Source: Collinsella tanakaei (GTDB lineage: Bacteria > Actinomycetota > Coriobacteriia > Coriobacteriales > Coriobacteriaceae). Taken from it: DNA of 59,298 nt. Position 1 is the stretch's first letter; each line of letters opens with the position of its first letter. The stretch covers positions 1 through 59,298 of the forward strand of contig NZ_JACJKB010000015.1 in the NCBI RefSeq assembly GCF_016900375.1, in the 5' to 3' direction. Both the position numbers and the translations under genes were made by a program. Of this stretch, positions 36,427 through 48,161 are shown piece by piece. Below the pieces are notes generated by a model that ran no database searches, had not been told where the DNA came from, and saw nothing but the letters and a program-made list of their open reading frames with translations.

Positions 36427-38496
36427 CTAGCGGCGCGTGAAGCGCGCGACCATCGAGCTGATGAACGACACCTCGGGGAGCTTCATCTTGATGGCGACCC
36501 CGAACGTCACGATGAGTGCCGGGATGCCGCCCGCCATCGCGTACAGCAGGGAGCGGACCATGCCGCCGCCGGCAAGCGGGCCGAACGCCGCCTGCAGGCC
36601 GGTCAGGATGAGCCAGCCCACCCCGGCGCCCGCGGCGCCGAGCGCAAGCGCGCGCACGCCGGCCACCGCCATGGAGGTAAACCCGATGTGCCCGAGCTCA
36701 TGGCGCAAAAACAGCAGGGTCACGAGGTCGATCGACACGAAGAAGAACGTCGAGCTGAAGCCGACCACGTTGAAGCCGAACACGGGCGTGAACACGAGGC
36801 AGATGATGATCTGGATCGCACCGGCGATGCACTCCGCCACCGCGAAGAGCTTCATCTTGCGCAGCGACGAGCAGGCCTTCTGCAGGTAGGTGCACACGCC
36901 GTAGCCCGGAAGCGAGATGGACAGCCACACGATGTACGTTGCGAGGATGTCGACGTCCCCGGCCGACATCTGACCGCCCTTGAGCATATTCGCCAGGCAG
37001 GGCGAGAAGACCATCAGGTACAGCGCGAAGGGCACGAGCAGAAAGAGGATCTGCCCCGACCCGCGCGAAAGGCCGCCCACGAATTCCTTGAAGCGGCCAC
37101 CCGCCACGAACGACGAGAGCTCGGTGAACATGGCCGTCGTGATGGGGATGGCGAACACCGAATACGGCAGGATGTACCAGATACGCGCGTAGTAGGTGAT
37201 GGAGGCGCCGCTCGGGTTGACCGAGAGGGCGCACGAGCTCTGGACCGACGTCGTGGCGAACGAGACGATCGTCACGACGAGGGTGGGGATGCCGATCGAA
37301 AGCGTCTCGCGGATGAGCGGATCGTGGATATCGATACGCGGCGTCAGGTGCACGCCGTGCCGCTTGAGCGCCGGCACCTGCATGAGCACCTGCACGAGCA
37401 CGCCGAGCGGATTGGAGATGGCGAGCACGAGGATGCCCGCCGTGGGGTTGGTGTCGGCGAGCATGCCGTACAGGAAGAACGCCGCCGTGATGACGATGTT
37501 GTTGGCGATGGGCGCCGCCGTCGACCAGAAGTAGTCGCGCTCGGCGTTGAGGATACTCGAGATGACCGACGACAGGGCGTACAGCACGACCTCGATCGCG
37601 AAGAAACGGAAGAAGTAGGTGGCGAGGTCGAAATCGAACTCCGACGACGCGTTGAACGCCTGGGTCCAGATGATCTGGCCCGCGAAGATGAAGGATATGA
37701 CCGAAAGCGCGCCCATGAGCAGCGTGACGAGCGAAAGCAGGTTCGACGCGTAGGCGCAGGCGCCCACGCGGCCCGCCTTCTTCTTCGTGGACACGTACAC
37801 CGGCAGAAACGCGGTGACGAGCATGCCGCCCATCACGAGCTCGTACAGGGCATTGGGCAGGTTGTTGGCGACGGTGAACGCGCTCGCCACGAGCGTGGTG
37901 CCCATGCCGTAGGCCTGCGCCCACGTGCGGAAGAAGCCGGTGATGCGGCTCACGATGACAAGACCACTCATGAGGGCGGCGGAGCGCCCCACGTCGGCCT
38001 CGCTCGCCTCGTCCTCATCGTCGGCAGGAACGGCCTTAGGCTCGGAAGCACCGGCCCCCTTCGCCTGCGGGGGCAGCTCGGTCTCGATGGCCTCGGGCGA
38101 CGACCCGGCGAAGACGTCGGCATCCCAGCCGTCGGTCGACTGGGCGTCAGCGAGCGCGAACTGGGCCGTCTCGTCGGGACGGACGGAGTTGTAGCCGGCA
38201 GCTGCTGGCGACGCGTACTGCTCGGCTGCCATGAGGGCCGCCGTCTCCTCGTCGGTGGGAAGTGGCGATGCCACGAAGTCGGCTTCGTCCAGCGTCGCTA
38301 TCCTGCCAGGATCGATTCCGGCAGACAGCAGGAACGCCGTGGTCTCATCGGGGGCGGCGCGATGTCCGTCGGAGATGGCGGCGGGCACGCGCTCCCCCGC
38401 CTCTCCGACACGCTCAGGCGCCTGCTGCTCAGCAGGTACTTCCTGCTGCTTGAAGTGCGCGCCGCGCGGACGGCGTTCGTACTCCTCGTCGCTCAT
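36427..38496 (-). CDS. murJ: Lipid II flippase MurJ with N-terminal tail
   Basis: The 689-residue protein has a cytosolic N-terminal region of about 155 residues, then a MurJ/MviN core of 14 predicted helices starting at SAALMSGLVIVSRITGFFRTWAQ (Arg in the first helices as in MurJ). The core carries typical flippase charges and the family pattern YDPLIRETL-like IDIHDPLIRETLSIGIPTL. The tail holds three repeats of a P-D-E-T-like unit (PDETTAFLL, TDEETAALM, PDETAQFAL). Start 38496 is chosen; a longer frame runs to 38571. It exports lipid II and lies upstream of the DegT, Fem and ATP-grasp genes, so the four probably work together. Confidence 0.9.
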   Translation of the reverse strand: MSDEEYERRPRGAHFKQQEVPAEQQAPERVGEAGERVPAAISDGHRAAPDETTAFLLSAGIDPGRIATLDEADFVASPLPTDEETAALMAAEQYASPAAAGYNSVRPDETAQFALADAQSTDGWDADVFAGSSPEAIETELPPQAKGAGASEPKAVPADDEDEASEADVGRSAALMSGLVIVSRITGFFRTWAQAYGMGTTLVASAFTVANNLPNALYELVMGGMLVTAFLPVYVSTKKKAGRVGACAYASNLLSLVTLLMGALSVISFIFAGQIIWTQAFNASSEFDFDLATYFFRFFAIEVVLYALSSVISSILNAERDYFWSTAAPIANNIVITAAFFLYGMLADTNPTAGILVLAISNPLGVLVQVLMQVPALKRHGVHLTPRIDIHDPLIRETLSIGIPTLVVTIVSFATTSVQSSCALSVNPSGASITYYARIWYILPYSVFAIPITTAMFTELSSFVAGGRFKEFVGGLSRGSGQILFLLVPFALYLMVFSPCLANMLKGGQMSAGDVDILATYIVWLSISLPGYGVCTYLQKACSSLRKMKLFAVAECIAGAIQIIICLVFTPVFGFNVVGFSSTFFFVSIDLVTLLFLRHELGHIGFTSMAVAGVRALALGAAGAGVGWLILTGLQAAFGPLAGGGMVRSLLYAMAGGIPALIVTFGVAIKMKLPEVSFISSMVARFTRR

Positions 38497-38503
38497 TCGT
38501 TCT

Positions 38504-39001
38504 TTACGCCCTTTCTGCACAGATGGAGGCGACCGTCGCGCCCGTATGCGCGATGAGGTCGTCTGGGGCAAGCTTCAATTGTATGCCGCGCTTGCCCCCC
38601 GAGATGAAAATCTGCTCATAGCGCATGCAACGACCATCGATGAGCGTCGGGAAGCGCTTCTTCATCCCGACCGGCGAGCAGCCGCCGCGCACATAGCCCG
38701 TCGTGGGGAGCAGGTCCCGTACGTGCATCATCGCCAACGACTTACAGCCCGCGGCGCGGGCTGCCGCCTTGAGATCGAGCTCCTCCGCAACGGGGATGCA
38801 GCACACGACGTGGCTGCCGTCGGGCGCCTGCGTCACCAGCGTCTTGAAGCCCTGACCGGGATCCTCCCCCAGCTGCTCGGACACATGGATGCCCGACAGG
38901 TCGCTTTCGTCGACCTCGTAGGTCAGGACCTCGAACGAAACGCCCGCGCGCTCGAGCTCGCGCATGGCATTCGTCTTCTGCACCTTCTCCTTGCGGGCCA
39001 T
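38504..39001 (-). CDS. ybaK: YbaK/EbsC-type Cys-tRNA(Pro) deacylase
   Basis: The 165-residue protein is a single YbaK domain: KTNAMRELERAGVSFE, FKTLVTQ, CCIPVAEELDLKAAARAAG, GYVRGGCSPVGMKK and the C-terminal KRGIQLKLAPDDL are the classic blocks. It clears mischarged Cys-tRNA(Pro). GGGAGG lies upstream. It precedes murJ by eight bases and probably shares its transcript, but a functional link is not evident. Confidence 0.93.
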   Translation of the reverse strand: MARKEKVQKTNAMRELERAGVSFEVLTYEVDESDLSGIHVSEQLGEDPGQGFKTLVTQAPDGSHVVCCIPVAEELDLKAAARAAGCKSLAMMHVRDLLPTTGYVRGGCSPVGMKKRFPTLIDGRCMRYEQIFISGGKRGIQLKLAPDDLIAHTGATVASICAERA

Positions 39002-39025
39002 GGCTATCCTCCCTGCATAGCATAC

Positions 39026-39052
39026 GGCCCCGGAGCGTTACGCTCCGGGGCC
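39026..39052 (-). terminator. Hairpin after the NlpC/P60 gene
   Basis: A perfect GGCCCCGGAGCG/CGCTCCGGGGCC stem with loop TTA lies between the NlpC gene and ybaK. There is no T-run on the minus strand (GTATGC follows), so read-through into ybaK-murJ is likely. Confidence 0.6.
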
Positions 39053-39080
39053 GCTGAAATCACTTCCGCACGTCGACGGA

Positions 39081-40373
39081 CTAGACGATCGGGCCACCGC
39101 CGATGAAGCCGCCGATGTAGTCGAGCGTACGGTAACCGACGCCCGAACCCGGGATGGAGTCGATCATCTCTCCACCGCCGATGTAGATGCCCACGTGGCC
39201 GCACCAACGGCCACCGGTGGCGAAGAACACCAGGTCGCCGTACTGCAGCTGGCTCACATCGGTCGTGATATAGGCGACCTTGCCGTAGAGCGACTCGGGG
39301 CTGTTGGACCAGGGGCCGAGACCGAGCGCGTAGTCGATCAGGCCGGAGCACGTGAACCAAGAGGTGCTGGTCGAGCCGGTCCAGTTGTAGCCGGTGTAGG
39401 AATAGCCGGAGCCGATCACCGACTGGGCGCGGGCGACCAGGTTGCTGGCGCTCGACGTCGGGCCGCTCGGGGTGATGCTGCCGCCGGAACCGGAGCCGGA
39501 ATCGGAATCGTCCTCGTAGTCGTCCTCATAGCTGTCGTCGTAGTCGCTGCCGGAGTCGGAAGACGGCTCGTCGGCCTCGTCGGAGCCGGTGCTGGTGTCC
39601 TCGGCGGGCGCCTGCTCGTCGGTCGACTCGGAACCGCCGTTCTCGGTGGTCGTCTCGCCCTGCTCGCCCTGCTGCTCCTGCTCGGCCTGGGCGGCCTGCT
39701 GGGCAGCGAGCTCGGCGGCGCGGGCCTCGGCGGCTGCGCGGGCAGCCTCCTCCTCGGCGGCGATCTGCGCCTTCAGCTCATCGGAGAGCTGGTCGTAGTA
39801 GCTTTGGGCCTCGTTCGCGGCTGCCATGGCGGCCTCGGTCTTGACCTGCTGGTCGGCGACGAGCTGCTCCTGCTGGGTCTTCTGCTCCTCGAGGGCCTTG
39901 CGGTTCTCCTCGAGCGACTCCTTGAGCTCACGGGCGTTCGTGATGACGCTCTGCTTGTGCTGAGCGGCCTTATCGGCGTAGTGCAGGTTCGAGATGAGGT
40001 TGGTGAAGCTGCCGGAGTTGAGCAGCACCGAGACGATACTCGCGCTGCCGCCCGACTTGTACTGGGAGCTCACCAGATCGCCCAGCTCCTCCTGGTAGGC
40101 GGCGAGCTGGACCTCCTCCTCGGCGATCTGAGCCGTGGTCTGCTCGATCTGGGCGTTGGTGTCGTTCAGGTTGGAGGTGACGGTGGCGAGGTCGTTGCCG
40201 GCCTGCTCAGCCTGGGAATACAGGGAGTACAGCTGCTCCGACACGCTGTCGAGCTGCTGCTGGAGCTCGGCCGAGGTCTCTGCCAGGGCCGGCGCGGGGC
40301 AGAGGCCCGCGGTGAGCGCGAGGCCGAGTCCCAACGTGGGGATGGCGAAGAGGCTACGTTTGAAGTGCGCCAT
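39081..40373 (-). CDS. Secreted NlpC/P60 peptidoglycan endopeptidase with coiled coil
   Basis: The 430-residue protein has a Sec signal peptide (cut near ALA-ET, residue 31), a long coiled-coil half (about 33-230, with AEEEAARAAAEARAAEL heptads), an acidic Ser/Asp/Glu/Gly linker (about 230-305), and a C-terminal NlpC/P60 domain. The catalytic Cys is in FTCSGLIDYALGLG and the His in WCGHVGIYIGG. The layout matches actinobacterial cell-separation hydrolases of RipA/PcsB type. The coiled coil may keep it inactive or bind FtsEX. Start 40373 has AGGAGA at eight bases. Confidence 0.92.
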   Translation of the reverse strand: MAHFKRSLFAIPTLGLGLALTAGLCPAPALAETSAELQQQLDSVSEQLYSLYSQAEQAGNDLATVTSNLNDTNAQIEQTTAQIAEEEVQLAAYQEELGDLVSSQYKSGGSASIVSVLLNSGSFTNLISNLHYADKAAQHKQSVITNARELKESLEENRKALEEQKTQQEQLVADQQVKTEAAMAAANEAQSYYDQLSDELKAQIAAEEEAARAAAEARAAELAAQQAAQAEQEQQGEQGETTTENGGSESTDEQAPAEDTSTGSDEADEPSSDSGSDYDDSYEDDYEDDSDSGSGSGGSITPSGPTSSASNLVARAQSVIGSGYSYTGYNWTGSTSTSWFTCSGLIDYALGLGPWSNSPESLYGKVAYITTDVSQLQYGDLVFFATGGRWCGHVGIYIGGGEMIDSIPGSGVGYRTLDYIGGFIGGGPIV

Positions 40374-40460
40374 AGATTACATCTCCTAACGGTGCGCGCC
40401 GCGAGGCGGAGCGCTCGTATCGGTCTTCGTCCCGCTCTGCGGGAGATCAAAGGTAGAGCC

Positions 40461-40490
40461 ATTCTAACAGCCCGCGTCGTTCGAACCCAA
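40461..40490 (-). promoter_or_regulatory. Candidate promoter of the NlpC/P60 gene
   Basis: On the minus strand TTGGGT and TAGAAT are 18 bases apart, and TGT before the -10 gives an extended-10 form. The leader would be about 80 bases. Confidence 0.5.
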
Positions 40491-40514
40491 CCGATTCATC
40501 CCCCCTCCATAGGT

Positions 40515-40540
40515 CTTTAAGCTTCAACCTGAGCTTAAAG
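40515..40540. promoter_or_regulatory. Inverted repeat upstream of NlpC promoter
   Basis: CTTTAAGCT and AGCTTAAAG are separated by eight bases. This perfect dyad lies 25 bases upstream of the -35, in a place suited to a regulator. Confidence 0.4.
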
Positions 40541-40732
40541 GGAGGCGATCTCATGTTGTCTGTGCCGCATGTTACCTGCGGGTTTAGTCCTCTTCGGACA
40601 TTGCGGACACCCTGTTCGCATGCTTCTTCCCGCTTCGCGGAAACCGACCGCAACGGTCGTCGAGAGGTATGGATTTGCTCACGAGCGGCTTACCCGACGG
40701 TGTCCGTCTTGTCGAATTCGAACGTGCTTTTC

Positions 40733-40769
40733 CAAAATACGGGGCCGCCCGAAGAGGACGGTCCCGTAT
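40733..40769 (-). terminator. Terminator after uvrA
   Basis: The stem ATACGGG/CCCGTAT with a GGCC-rich imperfect middle and TCTTC loop is followed on the minus strand by ATTTTGG. Confidence 0.75.
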
Positions 40770-40798
40770 CGGTAGCAAACATATGTCGAGGGGATGCG

Positions 40799-43675
<2,877 letters not shown>

Positions 43676-43849
43676 GGGTGCCCTTTCGGTTATGCCAGCG
43701 GTATGCATGCTGTCGACCAAGTCTAACCCCAAACAGAACGGACACGTGTTCGTCTGCAAGCGCGCCACGGGATATCCAATCCTTGTTCGATATGTGCCGC
43801 ATTTGACTGCGCAGGTGGGTCGTGGGATTCTTTATTTATCTGTAAACGT

Positions 43850-46000
43850 ATGGTAAAGAGCCCCATGACCGAAATCCTTCCCCTGACATTCGCCATCATC
43901 CCCCTTGCCGCGGCGATCGCCCTCGTCGTGTTCACCATCGCGATGATCGTCCACACGCGCCGCGAGGGGCGCCGCGTCACGCCGGGCGCCATCCTGTGGC
44001 CCGTGCCCTTCATCGCGATGCTCGCGGGCATGGCGTGGATGTGCTCCGCGGAGATGTGCATCTTCGAGCCGACCCTGCTCGTCATCTTCTCGCTGGCGGT
44101 CGAGGCGCTCGGCGCGCTCACGCTCGCGCGCACCTATATCGTGACGTGGCTCGACCAGCTCGACCCGGCCAGCGGCCGGGTGATGCGCCCCGTCCGCGAC
44201 GTCGGCATCCTCGCCGCCGCCTCCGTGCTGTCGGTCTGGTCGCTCGAGCGCGCCTGGAACGCCTCGTACGCGAGCATCCCCATCCTCTACTTCGGCACGG
44301 CGGTCTTCCTCGTATTCGCCGTCATGCTCGCCCTGTACTTCTTCGGCCAGCGCTCCGGCGTGCTCCCGGCGCTGGTCGTCCTCACCTGCTGCGGGTTCGG
44401 CGTCGCCCAGTACTTCATCGAGCAGTTCAAGTCCGCCGCCATCCTGCCGAGCGACCTGCTCGCCCTCGAGACCGCGGCCGCCGTGAGCGGCGGGTACACC
44501 TACCAGATCGACGCTGCGGTCACGGAATCGATCATCGCCGCCTGCGTGGCGCTCGCCCTGCTCTCCTTCGTGTGGCCCGGCCGCCCGCGCGATGCGCGGC
44601 GCGGGGCCATCGGCGTGGCCGCCAACCTCTGCTGCGGAGGCGCCATCGTCGTCGCGCTCGCATCGGCCTACAACGGCGTGCGCATCGAGGAGGCGCTCGA
44701 GTTCACCTACGACCGCTGGTGGCCCATCTCCACCTACCAGGCGACCGGCTTCATCCCCTCGTTCATCGCCGTGGCTCAGGACCTCCCCATCCCCGAGCCC
44801 GAGGACTACAGCGACGAGGCGGCAACCGACTCCCAGGCCGAACTCGTCGCCCAGTACGACGCGACCCTGGCCACCTCTCCCGAGCGCGTTGCCGCCGAGC
44901 AGCAGTTCGCCGAGGTCCAGCCCACCGTTATCGCCATCATGAACGAGAGCTTCTCCGACCTCTCCGTGTACGAGGGGCTGCGCAACGCCGGCTACAACGG
45001 CCCGTCGTTCTACAACTCGCTGGGCGATACCCTGCAGCGCGGCACGCTCATGGTGTCGACCAACGGCGGCGGCACCGCCAACACGGAGTTCGAGTTCCTC
45101 ACGGACAACTCGATCGCCTTCGTCGGCAACGGCAAGTACCCCTATCAGCTCTATAACTTCTCCGATGTGGACAGCCTGCCCAAGCAGCTCGCCGCCGCCG
45201 GCTACCGCGCGCGGGCCATCCACCCCATGCCGCCCAACAACTGGAACCGCTCGCTCGTTTACCGTCAGCTCGGCTTCGAGGACTTCATCTCGAAGGATGA
45301 GTTCGCAGATGCGCCCCGCTACCACTCCGGCGCGACCGACCGCGCGACCTACGAGAAGGTTCTCGAGCTTCTGGCTGAGGACGGCAACCCGCAGTTCGTC
45401 TTCGACGTCACCATGCAGAACCATAGCGGCTACGACGCCGGCTCCGTTCCCGAGGGCGACATGACGTCCTACGCTCCTGAAGGCGTCGGCGACCAGACGC
45501 TGCTCAGCCAGCTCAACACCTATCTCGCCTGCATCGAGGCGTCCGACAGCGACCTCTCGTGGTTCATCGAGCAGCTGCGCGGTCTCGACCGCCCCATCGT
45601 CCTCGTGTTCTTCGGCGACCACCAGCCCAATTTCACGACGGCCCTGAACGATACGCTCCATCCGGGCGAGGACACCCTCACCCACCAGTGGCGCCTGTTC
45701 GAATCGACCTATTTCGTCTGGGCGAACTACGACGTCGCCGGCAACGACCAGGTGAGCCTGCAGGCCGAGCTCAGCGCCAACGAGCTCGCGGCGCAGATGA
45801 TGTACCTGATCGGCGCTCCGCTGAGCGACTACCAGAAGGCGCTGCTTGCCAGCCGCTCGCAGATCACGTCCATCAGCGCAAACGGCTACCGCGGCGCCGA
45901 CGGCCTGTGCTACGAGCTGGAGGCGAACAGCCCCTACGCCTCGCTCGTCGACGACCTGCGCAGCATCCAGTACCTGAACTTCGCCCGCAACATCCGCTAG
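43850..46000 (+). CDS. LTA synthase-like membrane sulfatase/phosphoglycerol transferase
   Basis: The 716-residue protein has five to seven N-terminal membrane helices (about 1-275), a linker, and an extracellular alkaline-phosphatase-fold domain (about 310-650). Catalytic markers of the LtaS family are IMNESFSDL (metal Glu), [11 protein letters not shown] (nucleophilic Thr), MQNHSGY and FFGDHQP (metal Asp/His). It probably transfers glycerol phosphate or a related group to wall glycolipids or glycans. No other teichoic acid genes adjoin. ATG at 43850 has no ribosome site; 43865 (MTEIL) is a plausible alternative. It converges with the siroheme gene with nine bases between. Confidence 0.85.
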   Translation: MVKSPMTEILPLTFAIIPLAAAIALVVFTIAMIVHTRREGRRVTPGAILWPVPFIAMLAGMAWMCSAEMCIFEPTLLVIFSLAVEALGALTLARTYIVTWLDQLDPASGRVMRPVRDVGILAAASVLSVWSLERAWNASYASIPILYFGTAVFLVFAVMLALYFFGQRSGVLPALVVLTCCGFGVAQYFIEQFKSAAILPSDLLALETAAAVSGGYTYQIDAAVTESIIAACVALALLSFVWPGRPRDARRGAIGVAANLCCGGAIVVALASAYNGVRIEEALEFTYDRWWPISTYQATGFIPSFIAVAQDLPIPEPEDYSDEAATDSQAELVAQYDATLATSPERVAAEQQFAEVQPTVIAIMNESFSDLSVYEGLRNAGYNGPSFYNSLGDTLQRGTLMVSTNGGGTANTEFEFLTDNSIAFVGNGKYPYQLYNFSDVDSLPKQLAAAGYRARAIHPMPPNNWNRSLVYRQLGFEDFISKDEFADAPRYHSGATDRATYEKVLELLAEDGNPQFVFDVTMQNHSGYDAGSVPEGDMTSYAPEGVGDQTLLSQLNTYLACIEASDSDLSWFIEQLRGLDRPIVLVFFGDHQPNFTTALNDTLHPGEDTLTHQWRLFESTYFVWANYDVAGNDQVSLQAELSANELAAQMMYLIGAPLSDYQKALLASRSQITSISANGYRGADGLCYELEANSPYASLVDDLRSIQYLNFARNIR

Positions 46001-46009
46001 GCGCGAATC

Positions 46010-47284
46010 CTACAGGAGCTCACGGCGGATCGCGGCAGCCGCCCGGGCAACAAGCGCATGCCCCGCCGCGTCGCCCGCGCGCGACGCCACGCCGGCAACG
46101 AGCTGCTCGCCCTCGCAGAGCGCGGGGAAGAAAAAGGTGCATTCCTGCGGGGCATCCGCCACCGACACCGGGATACGAAGCCTTCGGCAGCGCTCGGCGA
46201 CCATATGGTTGACCGCACGGTTATCCGTCGCGGCCACCACAAGGGCGCACCCCGCCTCGTCACCGGCAGCGTAGGCGCGCCGGCACACCGTGATTCCCTC
46301 GCCTTCGAGGTCTTCGGCCTGCGGATCGATAACGGACACCATCGCATCGAAGCGCGCGAGGGCGCGGGCGCGGCGCTCCCCCACCTTGCCGCAGCCCACC
46401 ACGAGGCATCGCGCTCCCGAAAGGTCGACGAACAGCGGGAACCGCGCGTGCTCGTTCCGCGTCATCGGCAAGGCGGGCACGCCGCACTCGACGACCTGCG
46501 CATTCTCGAGATGCGAGGCGGCGAGCCGCTGCACCTCGGGCCACGCACCGAGCCCCATGGCAACCGTGCGGACGGCGTATCCCGCCGCCTCGAACCTGCT
46601 GCGCCAGCTCGCGCTCCCAACGCCTAGGATATCGCGCTCGGCATGGCCGGCAGAGGCGATCATGAGCGGTGCGAGCAGAAGCTCGCACCCGGCCTTCGAG
46701 TGCGCCTCGACAACGCGGATCACCTTGTCGAACGGCGGCTCTCCACGCAGCAGCCCGATGTGGATATCGGAGCGTCCGAGCGCATCGAGCGCACCCTGCA
46801 GAGCCAGGTAGGCGAGCTGCCCCACCCCGGAAGCTCCGTGGCCCACCAGCACGATTGGACAGCCGGGCTCAAGGGGCAGGTGCGCGTCGATGGCCCGGGC
46901 GAGCACGTGGGCATCGGACGCCGACGACAGGAGGGGCGCCGAAAGCCGCACGGTATCGAACAGGGGCGCCTTCGCCGTCACGGCTCTCCGAAGCCCAGCG
47001 TAGGCGGTGCCATCCACGAGATGCGTCGAGACGACCGTAACGTCGCGGACTCCCGCGTCCCACAGCTCCTCGAGGGCAGAGGCGGGATCGAGCACGCATT
47101 CCCCGCGCTCGGCAAGCGCACTTCGGGCGCGTGCGCTCGTATAGGCCTCGCGCACCGGGGCGCCGGCGTTGCCGGCATCGGCGCGAAACGCCGAGACGAC
47201 GGCCGATACCAAGGGCTCCACGAAGCATCGACGCGCCTCGTCGCGCGATGTCCCGTATGCTGTGACCAGCAATCCTCGCATCAT
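46010..47284 (-). CDS. CbiK-type chelatase fused to precorrin-2 dehydrogenase (siroheme synthesis)
   Basis: The 424-residue fusion has an N-terminal CbiK-like sirohydrochlorin chelatase (about 1-265; LLVTAYGTS, catalytic His in STHLVDG and in MIASAGHAERD) and a C-terminal CysG-N/Met8 dehydrogenase (about 275-424; Rossmann motif VVGCGKVGERRARAL). It would oxidise precorrin-2 to sirohydrochlorin and insert Fe (or Co). The uroporphyrinogen methyltransferase needed before these steps is not present here. Its neighbour at 48162-50738 has a siroheme site, a likely consumer of the product. Start 47284 (MM) is chosen; 47281 is equivalent. Confidence 0.88.
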   Translation of the reverse strand: MMRGLLVTAYGTSRDEARRCFVEPLVSAVVSAFRADAGNAGAPVREAYTSARARSALAERGECVLDPASALEELWDAGVRDVTVVSTHLVDGTAYAGLRRAVTAKAPLFDTVRLSAPLLSSASDAHVLARAIDAHLPLEPGCPIVLVGHGASGVGQLAYLALQGALDALGRSDIHIGLLRGEPPFDKVIRVVEAHSKAGCELLLAPLMIASAGHAERDILGVGSASWRSRFEAAGYAVRTVAMGLGAWPEVQRLAASHLENAQVVECGVPALPMTRNEHARFPLFVDLSGARCLVVGCGKVGERRARALARFDAMVSVIDPQAEDLEGEGITVCRRAYAAGDEAGCALVVAATDNRAVNHMVAERCRRLRIPVSVADAPQECTFFFPALCEGEQLVAGVASRAGDAAGHALVARAAAAIRRELL

Positions 47285-47483
47285 CCGCCCGTGCCCTTCA
47301 CTCCGCAATCTCCGCACAACCGTTGCCCTTATGATACCGTCGCCGCGCTGCGGGCAGGCATCGGGCGTGCAGCCGGGACGCCGGCTCATTTCGGGCCGAT
47401 TGCCGCCGATCCCCGCCCGCGCGCACGGGGACGAGTCGGCGTAAACTGCATCTCGTTACCCGAAGACAGCAGAGGAGATACCC

Positions 47484-48023
47484 ATGGAGCAGCGCAACAA
47501 TCTGCCAACGTTCGGCGCGGCATCCTTCGAGGCGGTCGCCACACCCGAGCAGGTGCAGCAGCTTGCAGAGCTTGCCGGCGCGATCTGGCGCGAATACTGG
47601 CCGGCGACGATCGGCGCGGCGCAGACCGAGTACATGATCGAGCACTTCCAGAGCCTGCCCGCCATCGAGCGCGACATGGCCGAGCACGGCTACGAATACT
47701 GGTTCGTGCGCGCCGCGGACGACGGGCGCATCGTGGGTTATACGGGCGGCCATGTGGAGCCCGAGACGAACCGGTTCTTCGTGAGCAAGATCTACCTGCT
47801 GGCATCGGAGCGCGGCAAGCACTTCGCCAGCGCCGTCATCGCGTTTTACGAGGACCTCTGCCGCACGCGCGGCCTTCGCGCCATGTACCTCACGGTCAAC
47901 AAGCACAACGAGCTCGGCATCCGCGCCTATGTCGCCAAGGGCTTCGAGACCATCGACGCCGTCGAGACGGACATCGGCAGCGGATTCATCATGGACGACT
48001 ACATCATGGAGAAGGCCGTCTAA
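47484..48023 (+). CDS. GNAT-family N-acetyltransferase
   Basis: The 179-residue single-domain GNAT has the acetyl-CoA loop YLLASERGKHFASAV and the C-terminal NKHNELGIRAYVAKGF typical of the fold. GAGGAG lies before the ATG. The substrate is unknown. It sits between the divergent siroheme gene and the sulfur reductase gene on the same strand as the latter; a link to cysteine or thiol metabolism is only possible. Confidence 0.85.
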   Translation: MEQRNNLPTFGAASFEAVATPEQVQQLAELAGAIWREYWPATIGAAQTEYMIEHFQSLPAIERDMAEHGYEYWFVRAADDGRIVGYTGGHVEPETNRFFVSKIYLLASERGKHFASAVIAFYEDLCRTRGLRAMYLTVNKHNELGIRAYVAKGFETIDAVETDIGSGFIMDDYIMEKAV

Positions 48024-48161
48024 GGCCGCCCGCCCCGCCTGCGCTTCCCCGCCGCACGCTCCCCACCTCGAGGCGGGGATATGCTCTCTGAAAGGCCTAT
48101 CATGGATGCATACGCCCGCACAGGACGCGACCGCGTCCCATGCAAGAGAGGGGATATGCGC

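Larger units (their letters stand above)
40374..40798. other. 425-base gap: NlpC promoter, inverted repeat, uvrA terminator
   Basis: No gene is supported. On the minus strand it holds the uvrA terminator (40733-40769), a GC-rich region of short hairpins, an inverted repeat CTTTAAGCT/AGCTTAAAG (40515-40540), and a candidate promoter with a short leader that contains CCCGC/GCGGG just before the NlpC start. Short frames here (such as 40584-40778 minus) show no homology and overlap the terminator. Confidence 0.6.

Noticed and set aside
36427-38571. MurJ start at 38571
   Set aside because: The extra residues overlap the YbaK gene end and are Arg/Ser-rich without support; 38496 begins the conserved acidic tail.
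40470-40500. GTTCGAAC sequence that looks like a tRNA T-loop
   Set aside because: There is no acceptor, D or anticodon stem around it.
40584-40778. Short minus-strand frame upstream of NlpC
   Set aside because: It overlaps the uvrA terminator and has no homology or ribosome site.
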